Assembly (NCBI RefSeq): GCF_003387075.1 | Contig: NZ_QUMQ01000001.1 | Coordinates: 1,488,001-1,552,000 of the forward strand | Direction of reading: 5' to 3' | Source: Asanoa ferruginea | Lineage (GTDB): Bacteria > Actinomycetota > Actinomycetes > Mycobacteriales > Micromonosporaceae | Length of the DNA: 64,000 bases | In this document: in pieces, positions 48,274-57,102 of the stretch | Layout of the letters: every line of letters starts with the position of its first letter | Position numbering within the stretch: the stretch's first letter is position 1 | Program-made: the position numbers and the translations under genes | Notes under the pieces: model-generated | The model's input: only the letters and a program-made list of their open reading frames with translations | Database searches by the model: none | Told to the model about the DNA's origin: nothing

Positions 48274-49086
48274 CTAGCGAACGCCCAGGTAGGAGCCGTC
48301 GACCCAGTCCGAGACGATGCCGGCATAGCTGGCCGGCTGCTCCTCCCACGGCGCGTGCCCGCAGTCGAGCACGTCGAGTCGGCTCGCCGGCAGCTTCTCG
48401 TTGAGCACCTCGGCATCGCGGGCCAGGCCATAGGGGTCGTCGCGGCCGGCGATGATCTGCACCGGCGTCCGGATCGAGGCCAACAGCGGGTCAAGAGCCG
48501 CCAGATCCGCCGGGTACGCGCGCAGATAGCGCAACGAGCCGGCGAACCGGTCGCCGGAGTAGGACGCGGCATAGTCGTCGCGGATCGTGCGGGGCAGGTC
48601 GTCGCTGACGAAGCTGGCCACCACCCGCTGCCCGTCGGGCTGCCCGACCTCGTCTTCGACCAGAGTCTTCAGCTCTCCCTCGACGGCCATCGGGTGGGTC
48701 GCGGCACCGGCGCCGACGACAACGCTGCGGAACAGGTCCGGCTGGGCGGCGGCCGCGAACAGCAGCGCCGCTGTGCCGACATCGGGACCGACCGCGTGCG
48801 GCTGTTCGAGGCCGAAGTGGTCGACGAGATGGGTGATGAACTCGCCCATCACCCGCGGCGACATCAGTTCCGCGCGCGCCTCGGAGCGGCCGAAGCCGGG
48901 CAGGTCGACAGCGATCACCGGGTGGTCGGCGACCAGCGCGGGCCAGGTCGGCGTGTAGGCGTAGAGGCTCTCGGGCCACGGGCTCAACAACAGCAGTGTC
49001 TCCGCGTCCCGGTCGCCCCGGCTGACCGGGCTGGAGACGAACCGGATGCCCAGGTCGTCGATCACGTCGAACCGCTCCTCGTCCAT
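48274..49086 (-). CDS. Alpha/beta hydrolase with Asp nucleophile
   Basis: 270 residues. LLLLSPWPESLYAYTPTWPA carries the oxyanion loop; PVIAVDLPGFGRSEA; nucleophile elbow HAVGPDVGTAALLF, where Asp replaces the usual Ser, as in epoxide hydrolases and haloalkane dehalogenases; IIAGRDDPYG (acid) and LDCGHAPWEEQP (His). Substrate unknown. Divergent from the LAL regulator (74 bp between start codons), which may control it. Confidence 0.9.
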   Translation of the reverse strand: MDEERFDVIDDLGIRFVSSPVSRGDRDAETLLLLSPWPESLYAYTPTWPALVADHPVIAVDLPGFGRSEARAELMSPRVMGEFITHLVDHFGLEQPHAVGPDVGTAALLFAAAAQPDLFRSVVVGAGAATHPMAVEGELKTLVEDEVGQPDGQRVVASFVSDDLPRTIRDDYAASYSGDRFAGSLRYLRAYPADLAALDPLLASIRTPVQIIAGRDDPYGLARDAEVLNEKLPASRLDVLDCGHAPWEEQPASYAGIVSDWVDGSYLGVR

Positions 49087-49147
49087 GGAGCCAGCAGAAC
49101 GCGTACGCGCATCCCGCGAATCACGTGAATGGGTTACCCGCGCTCGC

Positions 49148-49153
49148 TAGCTT
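49148..49153 (+). promoter_or_regulatory. -10 box of leaderless LAL regulator gene
   Basis: TAGCTT, 7 nt before GTG at 49161. Confidence 0.45.
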
Positions 49154-49160
49154 GGGGTAG

Positions 49161-51878
49161 GTGGCACGGGTTGTTCTTCGTGGGCGCTCGGCGGCGATGT
49201 CGGCGGCGATGCCGGCGCTGCGCCGGGCGGCCCGACACGGGCAGAGCGGCGTCGTGGTGGTCACCGGCGACGCCGGAATCGGAAAGACCGCGGTAGTCGA
49301 CGCGATCGGCGCGCAAGCGGTCGGCATGGGCTTCCGCACCGGCACGGCGAAGGCCGACGAGATCGGCCGGATCTCGCCCGGCGCCCCGGTTCTGCTGGCC
49401 CTGCGCAGCGGCGCGCGACCGTTGCTGGACGCGCCCGCGCTGGCCGAACTCGACGAGCTCACCGACCACCCGTTGCCGCTGATCGACCGGGTGGGCGCGC
49501 GGCTGGAGCAGGTGGCCGCCACGGCGCCGGTGCTGATCGTGATCGACGACGTGCAGTGGGCCGACCAACTCAGCCGGCTCGCCCTGCGGGTGTTGCCGGA
49601 ACGGCTGGCCGCCGACCCGGTGGTGTGGTTGTTCGCCACCCGCGACGCGGCCGACGAGCTGACCGCCGCCGCGCCCACCGCGGCCAGGGTCGAGACCATC
49701 CACCTCGGCCCGCTGGCGCCGGCCGACGTCGCCGCGATCGCGCGCGACCGGCTGGGCCAGCCGCCGGGCCCGGCCACCCAACGGATGCTCGACGGCGTCG
49801 GCGGCAACCCCTTCCTGGTCACCCAGATCCTCGACGGGCTGGCCCATGGCGACCGCGACGACGTGCCGCCGCCCGCGTTCGTCCGGGCCGTCGACGCGGC
49901 ACTCGACTCGCTGCCCGACAAGACGGTCGTGCTGCTGGCCGCGGTGCTCGGCCGGCCGTTCGCGATCGACGAGGCGCAGCGGGTCGTCCCGTCGGTCAGC
50001 AGCGGCGACGTCCATCGGGCCGTGGTCGCCGGGCTGCTCACCCGCGACGGCCACCTGGTCCGGTTCCGGCACGACCTGGTCCGCGAGACCGTGTACGCCG
50101 GTCTGTCCACATCGGTCCGCCGGGACCTACATCGGCGCTGCGCCCGCCACCTGCTGGCGTCGGGGCACGACGCGCTGGCGGCCGCACCGCACGCCCGCGC
50201 CGCGGCGACGCCCGGCGACGAGGAGAGCGCGGCCATCCTGTGCGAGGCCGCGCACCAGGCCGTGGCGGCGCTGCCGGCGACCGCGGGCGAGCTGGTGACC
50301 GAGGCATTCGACCTGGTCCGGCCCGCCCAGGAGTCCTGGGAGTCGACCGGCGAACGGTGCGTCGAGATTCTGGCCCGGGTGCGGCGCTGTTCCGACGCCG
50401 TGCGGGTCGCCGACGCCGTGCTCGCCCGGGCCGGCGACGGCGAGACGTTCGCCCGCGTCCAGGTGCTCGCGACCCAGGCGCTCTGGCAGATCGGCCGCCC
50501 GGCGGAGTCGGTGGCCCGGATCGACGACGCGCTGGCCGCGCCCGGGCTGTCGGTGCCGCTGCGCACCCGACTGGCCGCCGCGCGGGCGTTGGCGCTGACC
50601 CGGATGCTGCCCGCCTGGCAGGCCCGCCAGAGCGCCGAGGACGCGCTGCGCGACGCCCGCCAGGTCGGCGACCAGGACGCGATCATGCTGGCGTTGCAGG
50701 CGATGGGCGAGCTGGGCCGGAACACCGGGCACCACGCCGAGTCGCTGGCCTACTTCCGGGAGCTGCGGTCCGTCGGCGACGCGTCCTACCAGGGCGAGGA
50801 GATCATCGAACTGCAACTGCTCGACCGGTATACGGACGCGGGTGCGCTGCTGGAGGCGGCGCACCGCGACGACCGGGGCGGGGTGGAGGCGACGCTGCCG
50901 CCGGTGATCGCCGCGCAGATGTGGCAGGACTACACCCTGGGCCGCCTCGACGACGCCGAGTCCGGCGCCCGCACGCTGCTGACCATCGGCCGGGAACTCG
51001 GCGACCACATGCACGAGTTGGACGCCGAGATGGTCCTCGCCGGGCTCGCGCTGCTGCGCGGCGAGGTGGCGGAGGCCAACGCCCACCTGGCTCCGGCGCG
51101 CAGCGGCGGGCTGGCCGAAGAGTCGGTGCGGCTGCCCGGCGTGCGGTTGATGGAGGGCTGGCTGGCGGCCAGCGACGGCCGGCCCGACGACGCCCGGAAG
51201 ATCCTCCGGCCGATGCTGTTCACCGCGCGCGAGTCGCGTGCCGACTGGCCCTGGCGGCCGGGCTGGATGCGGATCTTCGCGCGGGTCGGGCGGGCCACCG
51301 GCGACCAGCGGTTCACCCACGAGGCGGTGGCGATCGCCGCGGAGGGCGCCGCCCGCAACCCCGGGGTGGCCAGCTTCAAAGGCGCGGCGCTGGAGCTACG
51401 CGGCCTGGTCGACAAGGACCTCGACAAGCTGGCCGAGGCGACCGTCGTGCTCGACCGCAGCCCGCGGCCGATGCTGCGGGCCAACGCGGCCGAGGACCAC
51501 GGGCGGCTGCTGCTCACCTTCGGCGCACGCGACCAGGGCATCGCCGAGCTCGACCGGGCCTGGACGATCTATCACGGACTGGGCGCGCGGGCCGCGGTGG
51601 TCGAGGTGCAGCGGCTGATGCGCCGGGCCGGTGCCCGCCGGGCCAAGTGGGACACCGACGGGGCCCGGCCGCGGCAAGGCTGGGCGGCGCTGACCGACGC
51701 GGAGGTCAAGGTGGCCGAGCTGATCAGCGCCGGGCACACCAACAAGGAGGCCGCCCGGCTGCTCAACCTCTCGCCCAACACGGTCAGCACGCACCTGCGG
51801 TCGATCTTCGCGAAGCTCGACGTGCAGTCGCGGGTGCAGCTCACCAACGCGGTGCACGCGATGAAGCCGGTGGCGTGA
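49161..51878 (+). CDS. LAL-type (MalT-like) ATP-binding LuxR family regulator
   Basis: 905 residues from GTG 49161. N-terminal AAA-like NTPase: Walker A VTGDAGIGKTAVVDAI, Walker B VLIVIDDVQWADQLSRLALR, then LRVLPERL and VVWLFATRDAADEL. The middle 300-800 is a helical TPR-like sensor. C-terminal LuxR helix-turn-helix: LTDAEVKVAELISAGHTNKE, AARLLNLSPNTVSTHLRSIF, AKLDVQSRVQL. Large ATP-binding activator; actinomycete examples control secondary metabolism or sugar use. Closed by a very long hairpin. Confidence 0.94.
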   Translation: MARVVLRGRSAAMSAAMPALRRAARHGQSGVVVVTGDAGIGKTAVVDAIGAQAVGMGFRTGTAKADEIGRISPGAPVLLALRSGARPLLDAPALAELDELTDHPLPLIDRVGARLEQVAATAPVLIVIDDVQWADQLSRLALRVLPERLAADPVVWLFATRDAADELTAAAPTAARVETIHLGPLAPADVAAIARDRLGQPPGPATQRMLDGVGGNPFLVTQILDGLAHGDRDDVPPPAFVRAVDAALDSLPDKTVVLLAAVLGRPFAIDEAQRVVPSVSSGDVHRAVVAGLLTRDGHLVRFRHDLVRETVYAGLSTSVRRDLHRRCARHLLASGHDALAAAPHARAAATPGDEESAAILCEAAHQAVAALPATAGELVTEAFDLVRPAQESWESTGERCVEILARVRRCSDAVRVADAVLARAGDGETFARVQVLATQALWQIGRPAESVARIDDALAAPGLSVPLRTRLAAARALALTRMLPAWQARQSAEDALRDARQVGDQDAIMLALQAMGELGRNTGHHAESLAYFRELRSVGDASYQGEEIIELQLLDRYTDAGALLEAAHRDDRGGVEATLPPVIAAQMWQDYTLGRLDDAESGARTLLTIGRELGDHMHELDAEMVLAGLALLRGEVAEANAHLAPARSGGLAEESVRLPGVRLMEGWLAASDGRPDDARKILRPMLFTARESRADWPWRPGWMRIFARVGRATGDQRFTHEAVAIAAEGAARNPGVASFKGAALELRGLVDKDLDKLAEATVVLDRSPRPMLRANAAEDHGRLLLTFGARDQGIAELDRAWTIYHGLGARAAVVEVQRLMRRAGARRAKWDTDGARPRQGWAALTDAEVKVAELISAGHTNKEAARLLNLSPNTVSTHLRSIFAKLDVQSRVQLTNAVHAMKPVA

Positions 51879-51886
51879 AGGTGTTG

Positions 51887-51931
51887 GGAAGGGGCCCTTC
51901 CAACCGGATTCCGATTGGAAGGGCCCCTTCC
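51887..51931. terminator. Long bidirectional terminator
   Basis: Perfect 17-bp stem: GGAAGGGGCCCTTCCAA (51887-51903) with TTGGAAGGGCCCCTTCC (51915-51931), 11-nt loop. Seven bp before the convergent phosphatase stop. Confidence 0.88.
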
Positions 51932-51938
51932 TGACCAA

Positions 51939-54056
51939 TCAAGCGCCGATGTTCTTGTTCCAGACGCTCCAGGTCACCGCGATGCCCGGCTTGGCGAAGT
52001 CGCCGTCCGGCCAATTGGACGCGGGGTTGGCCACCGATGCGCCGGCGATCTCACCGGGGTGCTGCACGGCGACGAACACGCTCTTGTTGTCGTCGGAGAT
52101 CCACGGGCCGCAGGTCTCGGCGCCGTAGGGGACGCTGAGGAACTGCTTGAGGTGGCCCGCCTCGGCACCGTCGAGCGGCACCGCGAACAGGCCGTCGTTG
52201 CTGCCCAGCGCGTTGCCGTCGGTGGAGATCCAGAGGTTGCCGGCACCGTCGAACGCGACGTTGTCGGGGCAGGAGATCGGCGAGACCTTGGTCTTGTCGT
52301 ACCCCATGAAGTAGGTCGCCGGGTCGGTCGGGTCGCCGCAGACGATCGGGATGCGCCAGGTGAAGGTCGTACCCGTGTGATCGTCGTTGTCTTCGGTGAT
52401 CTCGAGGATGTGCCCGTGCTTGTTGTTGGTGCGCGGGTTGGCCTCGTCGGCCACCGCGTTGCTGCCCACGCCGCGGTTGGTGTTGTTGGTCAGCGCGGCG
52501 TAGATCTTCCGGTTGACCGGGTTGGGCTCGACGTCTTCGGGGCGGTCCATCTTGGTCGCGCCCACCTTGTCGCCGGCGAGCCGGGTGAACACGAGCACCT
52601 CGTCGACGGTCATCCCCTCGACCATCGACGCTCCGCCCTTGACCAGCGGGATCCACGTGCCGGTGCCGTTGAACGCGCCGTCGGTGGGCAGCTTGCCGGT
52701 GCCGTCGATCTCGGTCGCCGAGGTGAAGCCGAGCTTGGCGACGTAGAGCGTGCCGGACTCGAGCACGGTCAGGTTGTGCTTGCGGGCCTCGGGCGTGTTG
52801 CGGCCGTCGACCTTCTTGTCGGACACGAACTTGTAGAGGTAGTCGAAGCGCTCGTCGTCGCCCATGTAGGCCACGGCCTTGGCGTCGCGCGACTTGATGA
52901 TGTTGGCGCCCTCGTGCTTGAGCCGGCCCATCGCGGTGTGCTTGCGCGGGGTCGAGCCCGGGGTGAACGGGTCGAACTCGACGACCCAACCGAAGCGGTT
53001 GGCCTCGTTGGGGTTCTTCGTCAGGTCGAAGCGCTCGTCGGCCCGCTCCCACTTGCGGCTGCCCGACGGGTAACGGTTGACCGTGTCGATGCCGTAGCGG
53101 TTGAACCGCGCCTTCGCGTCGCCGGTCGAGGTCTCGGCGCCGACGAAGTACTGGTTGAAGTTTTCCTCGCCGGACAGGATCGTGCCCCACGGCGTGACGC
53201 CGCCGGCGCAGTTGTTCATGGTGCCGATCACGTCGGTGCCGGTCGGGTCGGCCGCCGTCTTGAGCAGCTCGCTCCCGGCCGCCGCACCGGTCAGCCGGAA
53301 GTGTGTCGTCAGCGTCGTGAGCCGTCGGTTGTAGGGGCGCGGGCCGCTGGTGACCAGCTCGTATTGGCCGGTCTTGCCGACCCGCTCGAGCTCGACCACC
53401 GACATGCCGTGCGCGGCCATGGCGATCTTGACCTGCTCGACGGTCAGCGCGTCCTGGCTGACGAAGCCCGGGAACATCAGGTCTTCGTTGGTGTATTCGT
53501 GGTTGCAGATGAGCAGGGCCCGGGTGGCCTTCTTGTCGAGCGGCAGCACGGCGACGAAGTCGTTGTTGTAGCCGAACTGCTTGAGCTGGGCCTCGAGGGT
53601 CTGGCCGTGCACGTTGAACTTCGGCGCGCCGGGCACCACCGGGTCGCCCCAGCGGATGACCACCGAGTGGTCGTAGCCGTTGGGCACCACGATGGCGTCG
53701 ACCCGGTTGGGTGCGACCGCCTTGAAGGTGAGCGCGGTGGTGGCGGCAGCGGTGGTGAACTCGTCGACCGTGGGCAGCGCCGGCGGCGGCTCGGTGGCGG
53801 CGAACGCCGGGCTGGCGCTCAGCGCGCCGGCGGCACCCATGCCGATCACCACGGCACCGGCGGCACCGGCCTTCATCACGCCGCGGCGGGAAACTTCACC
53901 GGCGACGAGGTCGCCGAAATACTCGTTTCCGGAAGCGTTCGGAACAGGGTGGTCACACGCGTTTCCGCAGCGGTATAGGCACGTCATGGCGTTGCGGCCA
54001 TGCGCGACCTTTGCCACGCCGACGATCGGCAACTGGCGGCGGATCTGGTCCGTCAT
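51939..54056 (-). CDS. PhoX-family phosphatase (DUF839), Tat-exported
   Basis: 705 residues from ATG 54056 (AGGAG upstream). A cytoplasmic stretch with three Cys precedes the Tat motif SRRGVMKAGAAGAVVIGMGA and AxA site near ASPAFAATE. PhoX features: VIRWGDPVVPGAPKF, RALLICNHEYTNEDLMFPGF, NNCAGGVTPWGTILSGEENF, FGWVVEFDPF, GRLKHEGANI, YMGDDERFDYLYKFVS and CPDNVAFDGAGNLWISTDGN. PhoX enzymes are Ca/Fe-dependent alkaline phosphatases released for phosphate scavenging. The 60-residue pre-Tat segment is long, as seen in actinobacterial PhoX. Confidence 0.92.
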   Translation of the reverse strand: MTDQIRRQLPIVGVAKVAHGRNAMTCLYRCGNACDHPVPNASGNEYFGDLVAGEVSRRGVMKAGAAGAVVIGMGAAGALSASPAFAATEPPPALPTVDEFTTAAATTALTFKAVAPNRVDAIVVPNGYDHSVVIRWGDPVVPGAPKFNVHGQTLEAQLKQFGYNNDFVAVLPLDKKATRALLICNHEYTNEDLMFPGFVSQDALTVEQVKIAMAAHGMSVVELERVGKTGQYELVTSGPRPYNRRLTTLTTHFRLTGAAAGSELLKTAADPTGTDVIGTMNNCAGGVTPWGTILSGEENFNQYFVGAETSTGDAKARFNRYGIDTVNRYPSGSRKWERADERFDLTKNPNEANRFGWVVEFDPFTPGSTPRKHTAMGRLKHEGANIIKSRDAKAVAYMGDDERFDYLYKFVSDKKVDGRNTPEARKHNLTVLESGTLYVAKLGFTSATEIDGTGKLPTDGAFNGTGTWIPLVKGGASMVEGMTVDEVLVFTRLAGDKVGATKMDRPEDVEPNPVNRKIYAALTNNTNRGVGSNAVADEANPRTNNKHGHILEITEDNDDHTGTTFTWRIPIVCGDPTDPATYFMGYDKTKVSPISCPDNVAFDGAGNLWISTDGNALGSNDGLFAVPLDGAEAGHLKQFLSVPYGAETCGPWISDDNKSVFVAVQHPGEIAGASVANPASNWPDGDFAKPGIAVTWSVWNKNIGA

Positions 54057-54219
54057 TCGGGCTCTCCTAGAACCGTTGGCGAATCTCTCCGTCTGGATCT
54101 GCGGCACGCTAATTGAAGTCGATGAACATCGCACGTCCGGCAGCTGAACCCCGGACATAGAACCCCTGCTTAGGGTGTCCTTACTAGACGGACCGGTGGC
54201 CGCCGATCATGATCCCGCC

Positions 54220-54633
54220 ATGCTCAAAACAACGCTCCTCCATCCCGGCATCGTCTCCGCACTCGGTCGCGCGGGGCACGGATCGACGGTGTTGATTTCC
54301 GACGGCAACTACCCCCATTCCACGGGTACGAAGCCGGGCGCGGATCTGGTATTCCTCAACCTGCGGCCGGGCCTGGTGGCGGTCGACGACATCCTCGGGG
54401 CCGTGCTCACCGCCGTGCCGGTGGAATCGGCCTTTGTGATGAGTCCGGGCGAGGGGCCAGAACCGGATATCTTCCCTATTTTCCGGCAGCACCTCGCGCC
54501 CGTCGCACTGACCCCGCTCGACCGGTTCGCGTTCTACGACAAGGCCCGGGAACCCGATCTGGCCCTCGCGATCGCCAGCGGGGACACCCGCCTCTACGCC
54601 AACATCCTGCTCACCATCGGCGTGGTCAGCTGA
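54220..54633 (+). CDS. RbsD/FucU family protein
   Basis: 137 residues from ATG 54220. LKTTLLHPGIVSALGRAGHG followed by STVLISDGNYPHSTGTK matches the RbsD/FucU opening (LxxxxxxxGHGDxIxIxDxxxP), and the closing YANILLTIGVV is also typical. These proteins are mutarotases for ribose or fucose. No sugar operon surrounds it, so the substrate is open. Overlaps the convergent esterase by 8 bp. Confidence 0.88.
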   Translation: MLKTTLLHPGIVSALGRAGHGSTVLISDGNYPHSTGTKPGADLVFLNLRPGLVAVDDILGAVLTAVPVESAFVMSPGEGPEPDIFPIFRQHLAPVALTPLDRFAFYDKAREPDLALAIASGDTRLYANILLTIGVVS

Positions 54634-55480
54634 GATAGGCCGCGATCAGGTCGATGGCATGGTCGCCGGCCGACAGGGCTCCGCAGAAGTTGAGGAACGC
54701 GTGCGGGGTGTCGGCGTATTCGACGTAGGTCGCGTCGTCGAGCCGTGCCGCGTAGGCGGCCGCCTGCTCGCGCAGCGGGTCCCGGCCTGCCGCGACGAGC
54801 AGGGTCGGCGGCAGGCCGGCCAGCGAGGCGGCGCGCACCGGCGCGGCATAGTCGGGTGCCGGGCCGGTCAGATACTGCCGGTCCGCCCAGGACGGCTCGG
54901 CCGGCACGTCGAGCACCGGGTAGCAGAGCACCTGCCGGTCGGGCAGGGGCGAGCCGGCGTCCCGGGCGCGCAGCGTGGCACCGGCGACCAGGGCGCCGCC
55001 GGCACTCTGCCCGCCCGCCGCGACCCGGCCGTCGCCGCCGAACACCTGGCCATGGGCGACGAGCCAACCCAGCGCGTCGTACGTGTCGTCGAGCGCGGCC
55101 GGAAACGGATGCTCCGGTGCCAGCCGGTATTCCAGCGACACCACCGTGCGACCGGAGCGCAGCGCCAGGCCGGAGCAGACGTGGTCGAGGTCCGCCACCG
55201 AGCCGCCGACGAACCCGCCCCCGTGCAGCCAGAGCAGCAACGGCCGGGGCCCGACGGCGGCCTGGTAGACCCGCACCAGGGTCGGCCCGCCGCCGAGCGG
55301 CAGGTGCAGGTCGGCCGCGTGCACCTTCGGGTCCAGCCGGCCTGCCAGCGCCGGGTCGACCGGCTCGGCCCGGTCGGCCAGCAGGGTCGCCAGGTCGTCG
55401 AGGTCGTCGGCGGCGCCGACCACCGTGAACGCGTCGGCCTCGGCGGTGAACCGCGGCTCGGCCACGATCCGGCGGTTCAT
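54626..55480 (-). CDS. HSL-family alpha/beta hydrolase (esterase)
   Basis: 284 residues. Oxyanion motif LLLWLHGGGFVGGSVADLDH, YRLAPEHPFPAALDD and nucleophile GGQSAGGALVAG are the hormone-sensitive-lipase (family IV) signature; AAGRDPLREQ supplies the acid and DTPHAFLNF the His. Hydrolyses small acyl esters or lactones. Start overlaps the upstream DinB-like stop (ATGA). Confidence 0.93.
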   Translation of the reverse strand: MNRRIVAEPRFTAEADAFTVVGAADDLDDLATLLADRAEPVDPALAGRLDPKVHAADLHLPLGGGPTLVRVYQAAVGPRPLLLWLHGGGFVGGSVADLDHVCSGLALRSGRTVVSLEYRLAPEHPFPAALDDTYDALGWLVAHGQVFGGDGRVAAGGQSAGGALVAGATLRARDAGSPLPDRQVLCYPVLDVPAEPSWADRQYLTGPAPDYAAPVRAASLAGLPPTLLVAAGRDPLREQAAAYAARLDDATYVEYADTPHAFLNFCGALSAGDHAIDLIAAYLS

Positions 55481-55977
55481 CGGGCACCGGCCGGGACCGC
55501 GTCGAGGTGCAGGGCGGCGTGCCAGAACGGCGGCCGGCCCGGCACGGTGAACACGTGTGTCGCGAGCGGACCGGTCACCTCGGTCCAGGTCCGCTCGTCA
55601 TAGCCGGCGAACTGGTCCAGCAGCGCGGCGTGGGTGCTGGTCAGGCGCTCGACCAGCAGGTCGGCGGCGAGCAGCCGGCCGGCCGCCACGCCGGCCCGGT
55701 TGAGCGCCCGGCCGACCTCCGGCGTCTCGAAGCGCGCCGACAGGCTCCAGTGGTCGCGGCCGCGGCCGGCCTCGGTCAGCACGGCCAGGTTGATCTCGCT
55801 CCACATCAGCACGTGCGCGACCAGGTCGTGCAACGACGCGCAGAAGTCGCCGAGCGGCCCGGCCGAGGTGGCGAAGTCGCGGGCGAGCGCCTCGGCGTCG
55901 AGCCCGTCGATCGCGGCGAGCAGCAGGTCGTGGTCGGTGCGCAGGCGGTCGGTCGCCTGGCCGGGGGTGAGCGTCAT
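55477..55977 (-). CDS. DinB/ClbS-like four-helix protein
   Basis: 166 residues, four long helices: LTPGQATDRLRTDHDLLLAA, FCASLHDLVAHVLMWSEINL, RLLAADLLVERLTSTHAALL, FWHAALHLDAVPAG. The His residues in helices 2 and 4 (DLVAHVLMW, FWHAALHLD) are at DinB metal positions. The superfamily includes thiol-dependent transferases and self-resistance proteins such as ClbS. Function unknown; coupled to the esterase gene. Confidence 0.7.
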   Translation of the reverse strand: MTLTPGQATDRLRTDHDLLLAAIDGLDAEALARDFATSAGPLGDFCASLHDLVAHVLMWSEINLAVLTEAGRGRDHWSLSARFETPEVGRALNRAGVAAGRLLAADLLVERLTSTHAALLDQFAGYDERTWTEVTGPLATHVFTVPGRPPFWHAALHLDAVPAGAR

Positions 55978-56036
55978 GGTGCCGACCCAACCAGCGGCGC
56001 CGGGCGGTGCCGAGTGGACTGACAGGTTTGGTCAGC

Positions 56037-57020
56037 TCAGCGCAGCAGGAGCCCGAGCAGGTCGCCGCCGAGCGCGCTGACCGCGCCCGCGTCGAGTTCG
56101 TATTGCACGAACCGGCCGCGCCTGGTGGCCCGGGCGACCCCGGCCGCCGCCAGCGCCCGCAGGTGCCGGTTGACCAGGGTCGGGTCGACCTGCCAGAGGC
56201 TGGCGATCTCGCCCGCTGTGCGCGGCTCGGTGGCGATCGCGCGGGCCACCTCCAGCCGGCCCGGGTTGGCCAGCGCCCGGAGCCGGCGGGACAGGTCGCG
56301 GGTGGACAGCACCGGCGGCCCCGGCGCGACCGGGTGGATCAGCACCAGCGGGCGGCCGGGCACGTCGGCGACGTACACGTGTGGGTGGATCAACGTGCTC
56401 GGCAGCACCACGAGGCCGCGGCGGGACACGTCGTGGCGGTGGTTGCGGACTTTCGCGATCGACACACCGGCACCGGCGGCGGTGATCGACGGGTCGAGCG
56501 TGGTCAGGGCGGCGACCGGCCCGGCAGCAGCGGCGTCGAGCGCGAACCGCCGGGTCCGGGCGGCCAGCACCGGGCGCACCGCGGGCCACCGAGCGGCGAA
56601 CCAGCCTTCCCAGCTCTCGGCGAGGAACTCCAGGAACTCCGCCACCGCCGGCCCCGGACTCTCCACCAGCGCCTCGACCCGGGCGCCGAGGCCCCGGGCC
56701 TGGCCGTGGCGCAGCGCGTCGGCGCCGAGGGGCCGGAGCAGTTGTGCCGCCAGCCGGCGCGCCGGCAGCGCCCGGAGGTGGTCGAGCTGCGTCGCGAATT
56801 CCTCGTGCGGGCCCCAGACCGTGACGAACGGCGTGGCCCGGATCGCCTGCGTCGTGAACGCCCAGTCGCGCGCCCTTCGCCGCAGCCGGGCAGCCATCGG
56901 CGGCAGGTCGGCATCGGCGTGGTGCTCGGGCGCGCCGGCGGCGTGCAGCGCGGAGCCCAGCTCGGCCAGCGGGGACACCGCGGCCGAGACGCTGGTCGGA
57001 CCCACGATCGCGACGGGCAT
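56037..57020 (-). CDS. ArsR-family regulator with large N-terminal domain (DUF5937-like)
   Basis: 327 residues. Residues 1-235 form an N-terminal domain seen with actinobacterial ArsR regulators: VSPLAELGSALHAAGAPEHH, WGPHEEFATQLDHLRALPAR, HDVSRRGLVVLPSTLIHPHV. The C-terminal 80 residues are a winged helix: LRALANPGRLEVARAIATEP, AGEIASLWQVDPTLVNRHLR, ALAAAGVARATRRGRFVQYE. No metal-binding Cys, so not a metal sensor. Divergent from the MFS transporter with 82 bp between, its likely target. Confidence 0.9.
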   Translation of the reverse strand: MPVAIVGPTSVSAAVSPLAELGSALHAAGAPEHHADADLPPMAARLRRRARDWAFTTQAIRATPFVTVWGPHEEFATQLDHLRALPARRLAAQLLRPLGADALRHGQARGLGARVEALVESPGPAVAEFLEFLAESWEGWFAARWPAVRPVLAARTRRFALDAAAAGPVAALTTLDPSITAAGAGVSIAKVRNHRHDVSRRGLVVLPSTLIHPHVYVADVPGRPLVLIHPVAPGPPVLSTRDLSRRLRALANPGRLEVARAIATEPRTAGEIASLWQVDPTLVNRHLRALAAAGVARATRRGRFVQYELDAGAVSALGGDLLGLLLR

Positions 57021-57102
57021 GGCGAGGAAAGATCGTAGTCTGCGGTGCCGAGACGGGTACGTTGGGTTGCGGGTCCGTTACCGGGGGGACGGCACTGATC
57101 GG

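Noticed and set aside
54117-54127. PHO box upstream of the PhoX gene
   Set aside because: GTTCATCGACT on the minus strand fits one 11-nt unit, but the adjacent unit does not match, so the evidence is too thin.
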